From contig NZ_CP047420.1 of the NCBI RefSeq assembly GCF_009866655.1, positions 2,976,001 through 3,040,000 on the forward strand: DNA of 64,000 bases. Reading direction: 5' to 3'. The stretch's first letter is position 1. The number at the start of each line of letters is the position of its first letter. Position numbers and translations under genes: made by a program. The stretch comes from Rathayibacter sp. VKM Ac-2804. GTDB lineage: Bacteria > Actinomycetota > Actinomycetes > Actinomycetales > Microbacteriaceae. Positions 37,279 through 47,577 of this stretch are shown here, in pieces. Under the pieces are notes generated by a model. The model ran no database searches. It saw only the letters and a program-made list of their open reading frames with translations, and had not been told where the DNA came from.

Positions 37279-38973
37279 TCAACCCGTGGTGGCGCCCTCG
37301 GCGGCCGAGCGGACGAGCTTGGCGTACTTGGCGAGGACACCGCGGGTGTAGCGCGGAGGGAGGGGCGCCCAGCCTTCTCGGCGGGCGGCGAGCTCGGATT
37401 CGTCGACGAGTAGGTCGATCGATCGAGCGGCGATGTCGACCCGAATCGGGTCTCCGTCGCGGACGAATGCGATGGGACCTGCGTCCACCGATTCGGGAGC
37501 TATGTGGCCGATGCACAGGCCGGTTGTGCCGCCTGAGAATCGTCCGTCGGTCAACAGTAGTACATCTTTTCCGAGGCCGGCCCCCTTGATGGCGGCCGTG
37601 ATGGCCAGCATCTCGCGCATGCCCGGGCCGCCCTTGGGGCCCTCGTAGCGGATGACCACCACGTCGCCCTTCTTGATGTCGCCGTCGGTCAGCGCGTCCA
37701 TCGCCGCGCGCTCGCGCTCGAAGACCCGCGCGGGGCCCTCGAAGACCGAGGCGTCGAAGCCGGCCGTCTTGACGACCGCGCCCTCGGGAGCGAGCGAGCC
37801 CTTGAGGACGGTCAGGCCGCCGGTGGCGTGGATCGGGTTGTCGAGAGTGCGGATGACCTCGCCGTCCAGCGGCGCGATGTCCATCGCCGCGAGGTTCTCG
37901 GCGACCGTCTTGCCGGTGACCGTGAGGCAGTCGCCGTGCAGGAGGCCCGCGTCGAGCAGGGCCTTCATCACGGCGGGGACGCCGCCGTGGCGGTCCACGT
38001 CGTTCATGACGTACTTGCCGAACGGCTTGAGGTCGCCGATGTGCGGGATCGTGTCGCCGATGCGGTTGAAGTCGTCGATCGTGAGGTCGACCTCGGCCTC
38101 GTTGGCGATCGCGAGCAGGTGCAGGATGACGTTGGTCGAGCCGCCGAACGCCATGGCCACGGCGATCGCGTTCTCGAACGCCTCCTTGGTCAGGATGTCG
38201 CGCGCGGTGGTGCCGTTGCGCAGCAGCTCGACGACCGCCTCCCCCGACTTGCGGGCGAAGTAGTCGCGGCGGCGGTCGGCCGCGGCGGGCGACGCGGAGC
38301 CGGGCAGGCTCATCCCGAGCGCCTCGGCGACGCTGGCCATCGTGTTCGCGGTGTACATGCCGCCGCACGAGCCCTCGCCCGGGGCGAAGGCGCACTCGAT
38401 GCGCTTGGCGTCCTCCTCGGACATGATCCCGGCCTTGACGCCGCCGACCGCCTCGAAGGAGTCGATGATCGTGATGTCCTTCTCGGTGCCGTCGGACAGC
38501 TTGACCCAGCCCGGCGCGATCGAGCCGGCGTAGACGAAGACGGCGGCGAGGTCGAGGCGCGCGGCGGCCATCAGCATGCCGGGCAGCGACTTGTCGCAGC
38601 CGGCCAGCATGACGGTGCCGTCGAGGCGCTCGGCCATCATCACGGTCTCGACGGAGTCGGCGATGACCTCCCGCGAGACGAGCGAGAAGTGCATGCCCTC
38701 GTGGCCCATCGAGATGCCGTCCGAGACGGAGATGGTGCCGAACTGCAGCGGGTAGCCGCCGCCCGAGTGCACGCCCTCCTTCGCGCTGCGCGCGAGGCGC
38801 TCCAGCGAGAGGTTGCAGGGGGTGATCTCGTTCCACGACGAGGCGATGCCGATCTGGGGCTTCTCCCAGTCGTCATCGCCCATTCCCACGGCGCGCAGCA
38901 TCCCGCGCGACGTCGTGGCCTCGATGCCGTCCGTGACGGTGCGCGAACGAGGCTTCCAATCGATTTCCGGCAT
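37279..38973 (-). CDS. ilvD: Dihydroxy-acid dehydratase
   Basis: 564-residue iron-sulfur dehydratase making the 2-oxo acid precursors of Val and Ile. Cluster ligands: Cys in [13 protein letters not shown] and in [14 protein letters not shown]; the catalytic Ser is in [23 protein letters not shown] near the C-terminus; [17 protein letters not shown] is also conserved. TAGCCT (38980-38985) ends six bases before the ATG, suggesting a leaderless mRNA. From about 37390 to 37580 codon use changes sharply (AAA, GAT, GTA, CTA, TTG, ATA, ACA codons rare elsewhere here) although the protein stays conserved. It heads the ilvD-ilvB-ilvN-ilvC block. Confidence 0.97.
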   Translation of the reverse strand: MPEIDWKPRSRTVTDGIEATTSRGMLRAVGMGDDDWEKPQIGIASSWNEITPCNLSLERLARSAKEGVHSGGGYPLQFGTISVSDGISMGHEGMHFSLVSREVIADSVETVMMAERLDGTVMLAGCDKSLPGMLMAAARLDLAAVFVYAGSIAPGWVKLSDGTEKDITIIDSFEAVGGVKAGIMSEEDAKRIECAFAPGEGSCGGMYTANTMASVAEALGMSLPGSASPAAADRRRDYFARKSGEAVVELLRNGTTARDILTKEAFENAIAVAMAFGGSTNVILHLLAIANEAEVDLTIDDFNRIGDTIPHIGDLKPFGKYVMNDVDRHGGVPAVMKALLDAGLLHGDCLTVTGKTVAENLAAMDIAPLDGEVIRTLDNPIHATGGLTVLKGSLAPEGAVVKTAGFDASVFEGPARVFERERAAMDALTDGDIKKGDVVVIRYEGPKGGPGMREMLAITAAIKGAGLGKDVLLLTDGRFSGGTTGLCIGHIAPESVDAGPIAFVRDGDPIRVDIAARSIDLLVDESELAARREGWAPLPPRYTRGVLAKYAKLVRSAAEGATTG

Positions 38974-39033
38974 GTGACGAGGCTACCGCCTCGCACGCGG
39001 TGCTCCCGCGCTCCGCAGCGCGCTCCGATCCGT

Positions 39034-39074
39034 CGCGAACGGTCGTGTCGGCGGCCCGGGGGCAGCCGTTCGCG
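39034..39074. promoter_or_regulatory. Inverted repeat between ilvD and otsB
   Basis: CGCGAACGG (39034-39042) and CCGTTCGCG (39066-39074) form a perfect nine-base inverted repeat with a 23-base spacer. It is just beyond the otsB stop and about 60-100 bases upstream of ilvD, so it may be the otsAB terminator or an operator for ilvD. The sequence alone does not decide. Confidence 0.4.
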
Positions 39075-39093
39075 CCGGATCGACGGGACGGGC

Positions 39094-39902
39094 TCAGCCC
39101 GCGGTGGCGCGGAAGTCGGCGAGCAGCGACAGCACGTGGGCGATCTGCTCGGGCCCGCGGACGCGGTAGGCGGCCGAGGTCGTGCCGGCGCCGCTCTTGA
39201 CGCCGACGTCGCCGGTGCCGAGGACCGCGAAGGCGTCCTCGTCGGTGACGTCGTCGCCCGCGTAGAGCACGGCGGTCGCGCCGGTGTAGCGGCGCAGGTG
39301 CTGCACGGCCTCGCCCTTGGTGGTCGAGCGGACCGAGAACTCGAGCACGTTCTTGCCCTCGCGGACGGTGACGCCCTCGACCTCCGCGCGCGCCTCGGAG
39401 AGGGCGACGACGTGCGCGACGCGGCTGTGCCGGTCCGTCGCGAGGCGGGTGTGCAGGGCGAAGCCGGCCGGCTTGTCCTCGATCCAGACGTTGTCGATGC
39501 CGCGGGCGATGCCCTTCAGCACGTCCTCGAGCACGCCGACCTTCGCCAGCTCCGTCTCGTCGAGGCGGACGGCGTCGTCGCCCGGGTCCAGGCGGATCTC
39601 GATGCCGTGCGAGCCGACCAGCAGCGCCTCATCCGGCAGCTGCGCGACCTCCTCGAGGCTGCCGAGCGCGCGGCCGGAGACCAGCGCGACGCGGGTGCCG
39701 GGCAGCGCGAGCAGCCGGAGCACGGCCTCGCGCGCCTCGGGCAGGGCGCGGGCGCCCGCAGGGTCGTCGACCTCCGGGGCCAGCGTGCCGTCGAAGTCGA
39801 GCGCCACCAGCAGCCGTCCGGTCGCGGCGAGCTCGCGCAGCGCGGTGACGAGGCGGTCGGGCACGCCGGGCAGGTGCTCGCCGGGCGTCGGGGCGACGAC
39901 GG

Positions 39903-39906
<4 letters not shown>
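39094..39906 (-). CDS. otsB: Trehalose-6-phosphate phosphatase
   Basis: 270-residue HAD-superfamily phosphatase releasing trehalose from trehalose 6-phosphate. HAD motif I is [18 protein letters not shown] (nucleophile Asp), motif [17 protein letters not shown], then [12 protein letters not shown]; motif III Lys is in [12 protein letters not shown] and motif [17 protein letters not shown]. The start ATG overlaps the otsA stop by four bases, so the two pathway enzymes are coupled. Trehalose serves as a compatible solute and reserve. Confidence 0.95.
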
Positions 39907-41501
<1,595 letters not shown>

Positions 41502-41694
41502 GAACGCGTTGCGTGCGGTCGAGACGGGGGCGTCCGCGGTCGCGGTGTCCCGGTCGTCGGTGCTGTCGTCGGTGCTGTCCTCGAGGGGTGCGGGGGCGGA
41601 GGCGGAGTGCGGAGGAATGGTGGGTCCCGATCGTCGGTCGTGCCGTCTTCGTACCCGGGGAGGCTACCAGCCGCACTCGGACGGGGGCCGGGTC

Positions 41695-42852
41695 TCAGCC
41701 CTGAGCGAGAGCGAGCGCCAGCACCGCGCCGCCGACCGTCGGCACCACCGCGACGGCGCCGAGCAGCGCGTACTGCCGCCAGGAGATCGTCACGCCGAGC
41801 GCGGTCAGCCGCTGGTGCCAGAGCAGCGTGGCGAGCGAGGCCCACGGGGTGATCAGCGGCCCGGCGTTCACGCCGATCAGCAGGGCGACGAGGCGCACCG
41901 GATCGGCGGCGACCGGCTCGAGCGCGAGGTAGGCCGGCAGGTTGTCGACGAGGTTCGCGGCCACGACGCCGGAGCCCGCGAGCCGGAGCAGGTCGCCCAC
42001 GCCGCTCCCGTCGCCCGCGACCACGGCGAGCGCCGCTCCGAGGCCGAGCTGGTGCGCAGCCTCCATCACGACGAAGAGACCGGACGCGAAGACGACCAAC
42101 TGCCACGGCAGGAGCGAGACCTTCAGCGCGGATGGCCGCCGCACCGCGAAGAGCACGACGAGGGCGAGCGCCGCGACGGCCGCGGGGATCCACACCTCGA
42201 GCCCGGAGACGAGGGCGGGCAGCAGCAGCGCGACGACGACGCCGGCGCCGATCAGCAGGACGCGGTCCTCGACCGGGGTCCGCTCCCCCGTCCGGTAGCG
42301 GCCGGCGAGCTCGCGGCGGTAGCGGATCGCGAGCACGAGCACCGGGATCACGGCCGCGACGAGCGCGGGCGCGGCGGTCAGCGCGGCGAAGGCGAGCGGC
42401 CCGTCGACGCCGAGCCGCCTCTCTGCCAGGAGGTTGGTGAGGTTCGACACAGGGAGCAGCAGGGAGGCGCAGTTGGCGAGCCAGACGGTCGCCATCGCGA
42501 ACGGCAGCGGCGACACCCGCACGTGCGCGGCGAGCAGCACGACGACCGGCGTGAGCAGCACGGCGGTGGTGTCGAGGGAGAGGAAGACGGTGCTGACGAT
42601 CGCCATCGCGACCACGAGGAGCCAGAGCAGAGCGGTCCGCCCGCGGCCCCAGATCGCGGCCCGCTCGGCCACGACCGTGAAGACTCCGGCCTCGGACGCC
42701 AGCTCCGCCACCACGGTGACGGCGACCACGAAGGCGAGGATCGGCGCCGTGCGCTCGACCAGCTCGCCGAGCGCGTCCATCGGCAGGACCCCGGTGAGGG
42801 CGGCGATCGCGCCGAGCACGAGGAGCACCGCCCCGATCACAGCCGTGCGCAT
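41695..42852 (-). CDS. ArsB/NhaD/SLC13-like permease
   Basis: 385-residue polytopic membrane protein with about ten segments, of the ion transporter superfamily that includes ArsB and NhaD. VAELASEAGVFTVVAERAA, VSTVFLSLDTTAVLLTPVVVLLA (the conserved loop of these carriers) and ANCASLLLPVSNLTNLLAERR in the first half are echoed by VAANLVDNLPAYLAL and GVNAGPLITPWASLATLLWH in the second, reflecting the inverted repeat. Arsenite, sodium/proton or dicarboxylate transport are all possible; no arsR or arsC is near. It stands alone between otsA and a small plus-strand gene. Confidence 0.85.
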   Translation of the reverse strand: MRTAVIGAVLLVLGAIAALTGVLPMDALGELVERTAPILAFVVAVTVVAELASEAGVFTVVAERAAIWGRGRTALLWLLVVAMAIVSTVFLSLDTTAVLLTPVVVLLAAHVRVSPLPFAMATVWLANCASLLLPVSNLTNLLAERRLGVDGPLAFAALTAAPALVAAVIPVLVLAIRYRRELAGRYRTGERTPVEDRVLLIGAGVVVALLLPALVSGLEVWIPAAVAALALVVLFAVRRPSALKVSLLPWQLVVFASGLFVVMEAAHQLGLGAALAVVAGDGSGVGDLLRLAGSGVVAANLVDNLPAYLALEPVAADPVRLVALLIGVNAGPLITPWASLATLLWHQRLTALGVTISWRQYALLGAVAVVPTVGGAVLALALAQG

Positions 42853-43018
42853 CTCGTATCCGTTCTCCTCGGTGCCCGCCGCGGCCCGGCGTCGAGCAGC
42901 GGTTCACCGTAGCGGGCGGAACCGGCGACGGAGCCGCCCGATGGCCGTCGGCGGTGTCAACCGTTGGGAGGGAAGCGGGCCGCACCGCTAGCGTCGTGGT
43001 GAACACAGGAGGCAATCG

Positions 43019-43228
43019 ATGCGCAAGTTCATTCTCAATTCCAGCGTCATCAGCGCGATCGTCGGAGGCTGGTCCATCCTGCAGACGACGCGCAAGGGTC
43101 CGCGCGACTGGCGGCTGGCCCTGCAGTGGGTCAGCTGGGCGATCGCGCTCGCGGTCGCCATCGGCTCGGTCTCCTACGACTCGAAGGAGCTCGTCAAGGA
43201 GCAGAACGGTAAGAAGCGCGACCGCTGA
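43019..43228 (+). CDS. Small membrane-associated hypothetical protein
   Basis: 69-residue basic protein with one likely membrane helix in the middle (LALQWVSWAIALAVAIGSVSY) and a weaker hydrophobic N-terminus (FILNSSVISAIVGGWSIL), ending KKRDR. A strong AGGAGG ribosome site precedes ATG 43019, and TAGCGT at 42989-42994 is a -10 candidate, so the gene is probably expressed. Similar short proteins occur in Microbacteriaceae without known role. Confidence 0.75.
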   Translation: MRKFILNSSVISAIVGGWSILQTTRKGPRDWRLALQWVSWAIALAVAIGSVSYDSKELVKEQNGKKRDR

Positions 43229-43344
43229 CCGCCGCACCCCTCTGACACGCCGCGTGCCCTGGGCCGCGGCGTGTCAGCGCGCTCCGGCGCCCTCGCCCCG
43301 GGACACTGGAGACTCAGCACGCGGCACGGGAAACGGGGTTCGTC

Positions 43345-43776
43345 ATGAGGTTTCGTCTGAGGCGCCGCCAACCGGCCCCCGAGGTCGTCGCGGCCCCCGC
43401 GCTCACGCAGGACCAGCTCTTCGCCGTCGTGCACGAGCGCCTCTCCGCCTTCGTCGGCGCCGAGGGCGCCTGGGTCGTCACCCGGCGCAGCCACGACGAC
43501 CGCGACCCGATCTTCCACGGGATGCTCGCCCGCTCGCTCGCCCACGAGCTGTCCGCCGCGATCCAGTCCGAGCAGCTGCGCGCCGGCGTCGAGGCCACCG
43601 CGAACCCGGTCACCTCCGCCATCCCCGTGATGCGCGCCTCCACTCCCCCCGTCACCGCGGAGCCGGCCGCCCCCGTTGTCGAGCCCGCCGCCCTCACCTG
43701 GGACCCGAAGCCGATCGCCGTCTGGGCCGAGCCCGACGCCGCGTCCGTCGCGACCTCCGCCGACGCCACCCGCTGA
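43345..43776 (+). CDS. Hypothetical protein
   Basis: 143-residue protein. The basic N-terminus (MRFRLRRRQPAP) is followed by a folded-looking region, LTQDQLFAVVHERLSAFVGAEGAWVVTRRSHDDRDPIFHGMLARSLAHELSAAI, and an Ala/Pro/Thr-rich, probably disordered tail from about residue 80. No family or membrane segment is recognised. There is no strong ribosome site (ACGGGGTTCGTC before ATG). It is separated from the PTS gene by a REP-like unit. Codon use is typical for the region, which supports a real gene. Confidence 0.6.
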   Translation: MRFRLRRRQPAPEVVAAPALTQDQLFAVVHERLSAFVGAEGAWVVTRRSHDDRDPIFHGMLARSLAHELSAAIQSEQLRAGVEATANPVTSAIPVMRASTPPVTAEPAAPVVEPAALTWDPKPIAVWAEPDAASVATSADATR

Positions 43777-43806
43777 CCCGAGGGTCCCCTGCCTGCTGAG
43801 CCCGTC

Positions 43807-43846
43807 GGGTCTCGATACGCCGCTCCGCGGCTGCTCGACCAGCATG
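43807..43846. repeat. Single REP-like unit
   Basis: One unit (GGGTCTCGATACGCCGCTCC start, ending CGACCAGCAT) fills the convergent gap between the hypothetical gene and the PTS gene, eight bases before the PTS stop. Confidence 0.85.
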
Positions 43847-43853
43847 TGCTGCG

Positions 43854-45392
43854 TCAGAGCGCGTCGAGGATGTCGTTCTTCAGCGCCTCCGCGCGGGGTC
43901 CGAAGACCGCCTGGACGTTCTCGCCCACCTCGAGCACACCGGCCGCCCCGAGCGCCTTCAGCCGCGCCTGATCGACCAGCGAGCGGTCGCCGACCTCGAC
44001 GCGCAGGCGCGTGATGCACGCGTCGACGTGGACGAGGTTGCCGCGCCCGCCGAAGGCCGCGATGAGCGACTCGGCCTCGGACTCCGGCGGGTCGTTCGTG
44101 ACGGGGGTCGGCTCCGGCGCTTCGACAGCGGCGGAATCGCCCTCGTCCACGCCGGAGACGACGTCCTCGCGCCCGGGAGTGCGCAGGTTCCACCTCGTGA
44201 TCACGAGCCGGAACAGCAGGTAGTAGACGACGGAGTACACGACTCCCATCACCACGAGCAGCCCGACGTTCTTCGCGGCGGGCGCCGTGCCGTAGAGAAG
44301 CAGGTCGACGAGCCCGGCGGAGAACGAGAAGCCGAGGTGGACGTCGAGGAGGTCCGCGAAGGCGAGGGACAGACCGGTCAGCACGGCGTGCACGACGTAG
44401 AGCGGGAACGCCGCGAACATGAACGCGAACTCCAGCGGCTCCGTGATGCCGGTGAGGAAGGCGGTCAGGCCGGCCGCACCGAGGATGCCGATCGCGGCGG
44501 CGCGCTGCGAGCGGTTCGACACGTGGATCATCGCCAGCGCCGCCGCCGGGAGTCCGAACATGAGCACCGGGTAGAAGCCCGACGTGAGCGCGCCCGCCGT
44601 CGGGTCCCCCGCGGCGAAGCGGGTCAGCTCCCCCGTGACGACACCGCCGTCGGCGTTCGTGTACGAGCCCTGGAGGAACCAGACGTACGAGTTGAGGATG
44701 TGGTGCAGCCCGAGGGGGATCAGCATCCGGTTGGCGAAGCCGTAGACGAAGGCGCCGAGCGCCCCGGTGCCGCCGATGAAGGCTCCGAGACCGGTGAGGC
44801 CGGACTCGAAGACCGGGTAGAACCAGCTGAGACCGAAGCCGACGACGAGGCACGCGAGCGAGACGACGATCGGGACGAACCGCCGGCCGCTGAAGAAACC
44901 GAGGGAGGCGGGGAGCTGAACGGTGTGGAACCGGTCGAACAGCACGGCCGTGAGCAGACCGACCACGATCCCGCCGAAGACGCTGTAGTCGATCTGCGCC
45001 TGGTCGCCGGCGGCCGTCGTCCGCCCCGCCAGGACGATCGGCGACAGGACGGTGAAGACCTTCGCGAGCACGAGGTGGCCGACGACGGCCGCGAGCGCGG
45101 TCGAGCCGTCCGGCTTCCTGGTGAAGCCGATGGCGACGCCGACGGCGAACAGCAGCGGCAGGTTCTCGAAGAGGGCGCCGCCCGCCGCGCTCATGGCCGT
45201 GAAGAACGGGCCCAGGACGGGCACGTCGATCCGCCCGAGCAGGTCCGGCTGCCCGATCCGGAGGAGGAGCCCCGCCGCGGGCAGGACCGCGATCGGGAGC
45301 ATCAGGCTCTTGCCGAGGCGCTGCAGTCCGGCGAAGCCGCGGACGGCCGGGCGACGGCGCGAGACGGGCGCGCTCCCGGGGCGGGCGGTCAT
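43854..45392 (-). CDS. nagE: PTS EIICB component, N-acetylglucosamine/glucose type
   Basis: 512-residue membrane transporter of the glucose-glucoside PTS family, which phosphorylates its sugar during import. The EIIC domain (residues 1-400) begins GLQRLGKSLMLPIAVLPAAGLLLRIGQ and includes GLHHILNSYVWF, SGFYPVLMFGLPAAALAMIH and the GITEPLEFAFMF loop; these read more like NagE than PtsG. The EIIB domain ends the protein with the phosphocysteine in VHVDACITRLRVEVGD (about residue 445). EIIA is encoded separately just upstream (four-base overlap). EI and HPr are not in the window. N-acetylglucosamine is the likeliest sugar, glucose possible. Confidence 0.88.
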   Translation of the reverse strand: MTARPGSAPVSRRRPAVRGFAGLQRLGKSLMLPIAVLPAAGLLLRIGQPDLLGRIDVPVLGPFFTAMSAAGGALFENLPLLFAVGVAIGFTRKPDGSTALAAVVGHLVLAKVFTVLSPIVLAGRTTAAGDQAQIDYSVFGGIVVGLLTAVLFDRFHTVQLPASLGFFSGRRFVPIVVSLACLVVGFGLSWFYPVFESGLTGLGAFIGGTGALGAFVYGFANRMLIPLGLHHILNSYVWFLQGSYTNADGGVVTGELTRFAAGDPTAGALTSGFYPVLMFGLPAAALAMIHVSNRSQRAAAIGILGAAGLTAFLTGITEPLEFAFMFAAFPLYVVHAVLTGLSLAFADLLDVHLGFSFSAGLVDLLLYGTAPAAKNVGLLVVMGVVYSVVYYLLFRLVITRWNLRTPGREDVVSGVDEGDSAAVEAPEPTPVTNDPPESEAESLIAAFGGRGNLVHVDACITRLRVEVGDRSLVDQARLKALGAAGVLEVGENVQAVFGPRAEALKNDILDAL

Positions 45393-45838
45393 GCGGAGAG
45401 CAGAGGGTCGCCGGCGAGGACGGACGCGCCGTCCGCCGCGAGGACGTCGACGTGGTCCGCCGTGCACTCCAGCACGACGACGGGGACGACGGGCGGGAGT
45501 CCCGCGGCGACGATCGCGGGGACGTCGTAGGCCAGGACGGGAGTCCCCGCCTCGACACGGTCGCCCTTGGCGGCGAGGATCGTGAATCCGACGCCCTTCA
45601 GCCGCACCGTGTCGATCCCGAGATGGACGAGCACCGCCCGACCGCCGTCCGCGACGACCACGAACGCGTGCGGCAGGACCTGGAGCAGGATCCCGCGGAC
45701 CGGGGACACCACCTCGACGGCCTCAGCAGGAGGCTCGATCGCGACCCCCGCTCCCATCACGCCGGCCGCGAAGAGCGGGTCGGGGACGGCCGAGAGGGGC
45801 ACGGCGCGCCCGGCGAGTGGGGACAGGACGACGACCAC
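45389..45838 (-). CDS. crr: PTS EIIA component, glucose type
   Basis: 149-residue EIIA(Glc)-type phosphocarrier. VLSPLAGRAVPLSAVPDPLFAAGVMGAGVAIEP opens the beta-sandwich; the phosphorylated His is in AVLVHLGIDTVRLKGVGFTI (about residue 72), with the supporting His in LPHAFVVVADGG. It passes phosphate from HPr to EIIB of the gene it overlaps. The 114-base region upstream to the repeat pair at 45953 contains no clear operator. Confidence 0.92.
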   Translation of the reverse strand: MVVVLSPLAGRAVPLSAVPDPLFAAGVMGAGVAIEPPAEAVEVVSPVRGILLQVLPHAFVVVADGGRAVLVHLGIDTVRLKGVGFTILAAKGDRVEAGTPVLAYDVPAIVAAGLPPVVPVVVLECTADHVDVLAADGASVLAGDPLLSA

Positions 45839-45952
45839 GGAGACTCCCTCGAACCGGAGACCGGCTCGTGCTCACCACCGGTCGCCGATCACAGTAGGTC
45901 GGCGCGGAGCCCGGCCGAGCTGTGGCGCGAAACGCCCTGCGCGCCTGCCGAC

Positions 45953-46080
45953 GGGTCTCGATACGCCGCTGCGCGGCTACTCGACCAGCATGAACTCCCC
46001 TGCTGATCGATCAGCACTGCAGAGGGCGTCTCCGCTTCACGCGGATCGAGTAGCCCTCGCAGAGGGCGTATCGAGATCCC
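45953..46080. repeat. Facing pair of REP-like units
   Basis: Units at 45953-45992 and 46037-46078 face each other; the space between holds a further broken fragment (TGCTGATCGATCAGCACTGC). The pair ends seven bases before the zwf stop codon. Confidence 0.8.
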
Positions 46081-46086
46081 GCGCGC

Positions 46087-47460
46087 TCAGACGGTCGGCC
46101 AGCTCTCCGGGCCCTCGCTGCCGGCCGGGTACTCGTCCAGCGGCACGTCGTCGGCGCGCCAGGCGTCGATCGCCGGCTGGACGATCCGCCAGCACTCCTC
46201 GGCCGCGTCGCCGCGGACCGACAGCGACGGGTCGTCGTCGAGGATCCCCGAGATGACCTCGCCGTAGGCCAGCAGCTCCCCCGCCCCGAAGGTCGCCTCG
46301 AGCGATGCGCGCTCGAGCGTGTAGGGGTCGCCGGGGCCGTTGATGTTCAGCTCGAGCGCCATCTGGTCCGGCGCGAGGAAGAGCCGCAGCACCGACGCCT
46401 CCGCCGTCCCGTGGAAGCCGGCCGGCAGGTGCGGCACCGGCTTGAAGCGGATGACGATCTCGCGCCGCCGCTCCCCCAGCGCCTTGCCCGAGCGCAGCGT
46501 GAACGGCACTCCCGCCCAGCGCCAGGTGTCGATCTCGACGGTCAGCTCGGCCAGCGTCTCGGTCTTGCGCGCGGGGTCGACGCCCTTCTCGTCCGCGTAG
46601 GCCGGCAGCTGGCGTCCGTCGACCGAGCCGGCGGCGTAGCGCGCCCGCCGCGAGCTCGCGGTCAGGTCCTCGCCCGCCAGCCGCGTCGCGCGCAGGACGA
46701 TGCCCTTGGCATCGCGCAGGTCCGCCGCGTCCAGCGTCGACGGCGGCTCCATCGCGACGACCGCGAGCACCTGCAGCAGGTGGCTCTGGATCATGTCGAT
46801 CAGCGCGCCGGCGCCGTCGTAGTAGCCGGCCCGCCCCTCCAGGCCCAGCTGCTCGTCGTAGACGATCGCGACGCTCTCGATGTGCTCCGCGGACCACAGC
46901 GGCTCGAGGATCCGGTTCGCGAAGCGCAGCCCGAGCAGGTTCATCACCGTCGCGCGGCCGAGGAAGTGGTCGACGCGGTGCACGCGATCCTCGGGGACGA
47001 GGGCGGCGACGCGCGCGTTCAGATCGCGGGCGCTCTCCTCGTCGGTGCCGAAGGGCTTCTCGAGCGCGAGCACGGTCCCCTCCGGCAGGTCGTGCGCGGC
47101 GAGCGCGTCGCAGGCCTTCGCCGCGACGGCGGGCGGCAGGGCGAAGTAGATCGCGACCGGGCCCTCGCAGCTCGCGAGCAGCGCGGCGAGCGCCTCCGGA
47201 TCCGTCACGTCCACCTGCTGGTACCGGGTCCCCGACACGAGGGCCTCGATGCCGGCGCCCGAGGCCGTCTCGGTCGCGAACGACGTGGTCACCACCTGGT
47301 GCCAGTGCTCCTGCGTCCAGTCCTCCTGACCGGCGCCGACGAGGTGCAGGCGGCGATCGGGCTCGCGGGTCAGGAGCTGACCGACAGCGGGCAGGAGGAG
47401 GCGGGCGGACAGGTCCCCCGTCGCACCGAGGATGAGCAGCGTGGAGACCGACTGAGGCAT
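46087..47460 (-). CDS. zwf: Glucose-6-phosphate 1-dehydrogenase
   Basis: 457-residue NAD(P)-dependent enzyme opening the oxidative pentose phosphate pathway. LLILGATGDLSARLLLPAVGQL is the cofactor site, ALEKPFGTDEESARDLN and HRVDHFLGRATVMNLLGLRFAN hold the catalytic Lys and His-containing active site, and WRWAGVPFTLRSGKAL is a conserved substrate-side segment. It stands alone, not in the usual tal-zwf-opcA-pgl run, and may be a second copy of zwf in this genome (inference). TAGGGT (47468-47473) ends seven bases before the ATG, suggesting a leaderless mRNA. Confidence 0.95.
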   Translation of the reverse strand: MPQSVSTLLILGATGDLSARLLLPAVGQLLTREPDRRLHLVGAGQEDWTQEHWHQVVTTSFATETASGAGIEALVSGTRYQQVDVTDPEALAALLASCEGPVAIYFALPPAVAAKACDALAAHDLPEGTVLALEKPFGTDEESARDLNARVAALVPEDRVHRVDHFLGRATVMNLLGLRFANRILEPLWSAEHIESVAIVYDEQLGLEGRAGYYDGAGALIDMIQSHLLQVLAVVAMEPPSTLDAADLRDAKGIVLRATRLAGEDLTASSRRARYAAGSVDGRQLPAYADEKGVDPARKTETLAELTVEIDTWRWAGVPFTLRSGKALGERRREIVIRFKPVPHLPAGFHGTAEASVLRLFLAPDQMALELNINGPGDPYTLERASLEATFGAGELLAYGEVISGILDDDPSLSVRGDAAEECWRIVQPAIDAWRADDVPLDEYPAGSEGPESWPTV

Positions 47461-47577
47461 GCGCCACACCCTACGGCGCCCCCGCCGACGGTTTCCCGGC
47501 CTTGACGGGGGCGCGCCCCGGTCGGTGGTCCTCGGACCTCGCAGGAGCGCCCAGCGTTCTGCTGCCAGGATCAGCGC

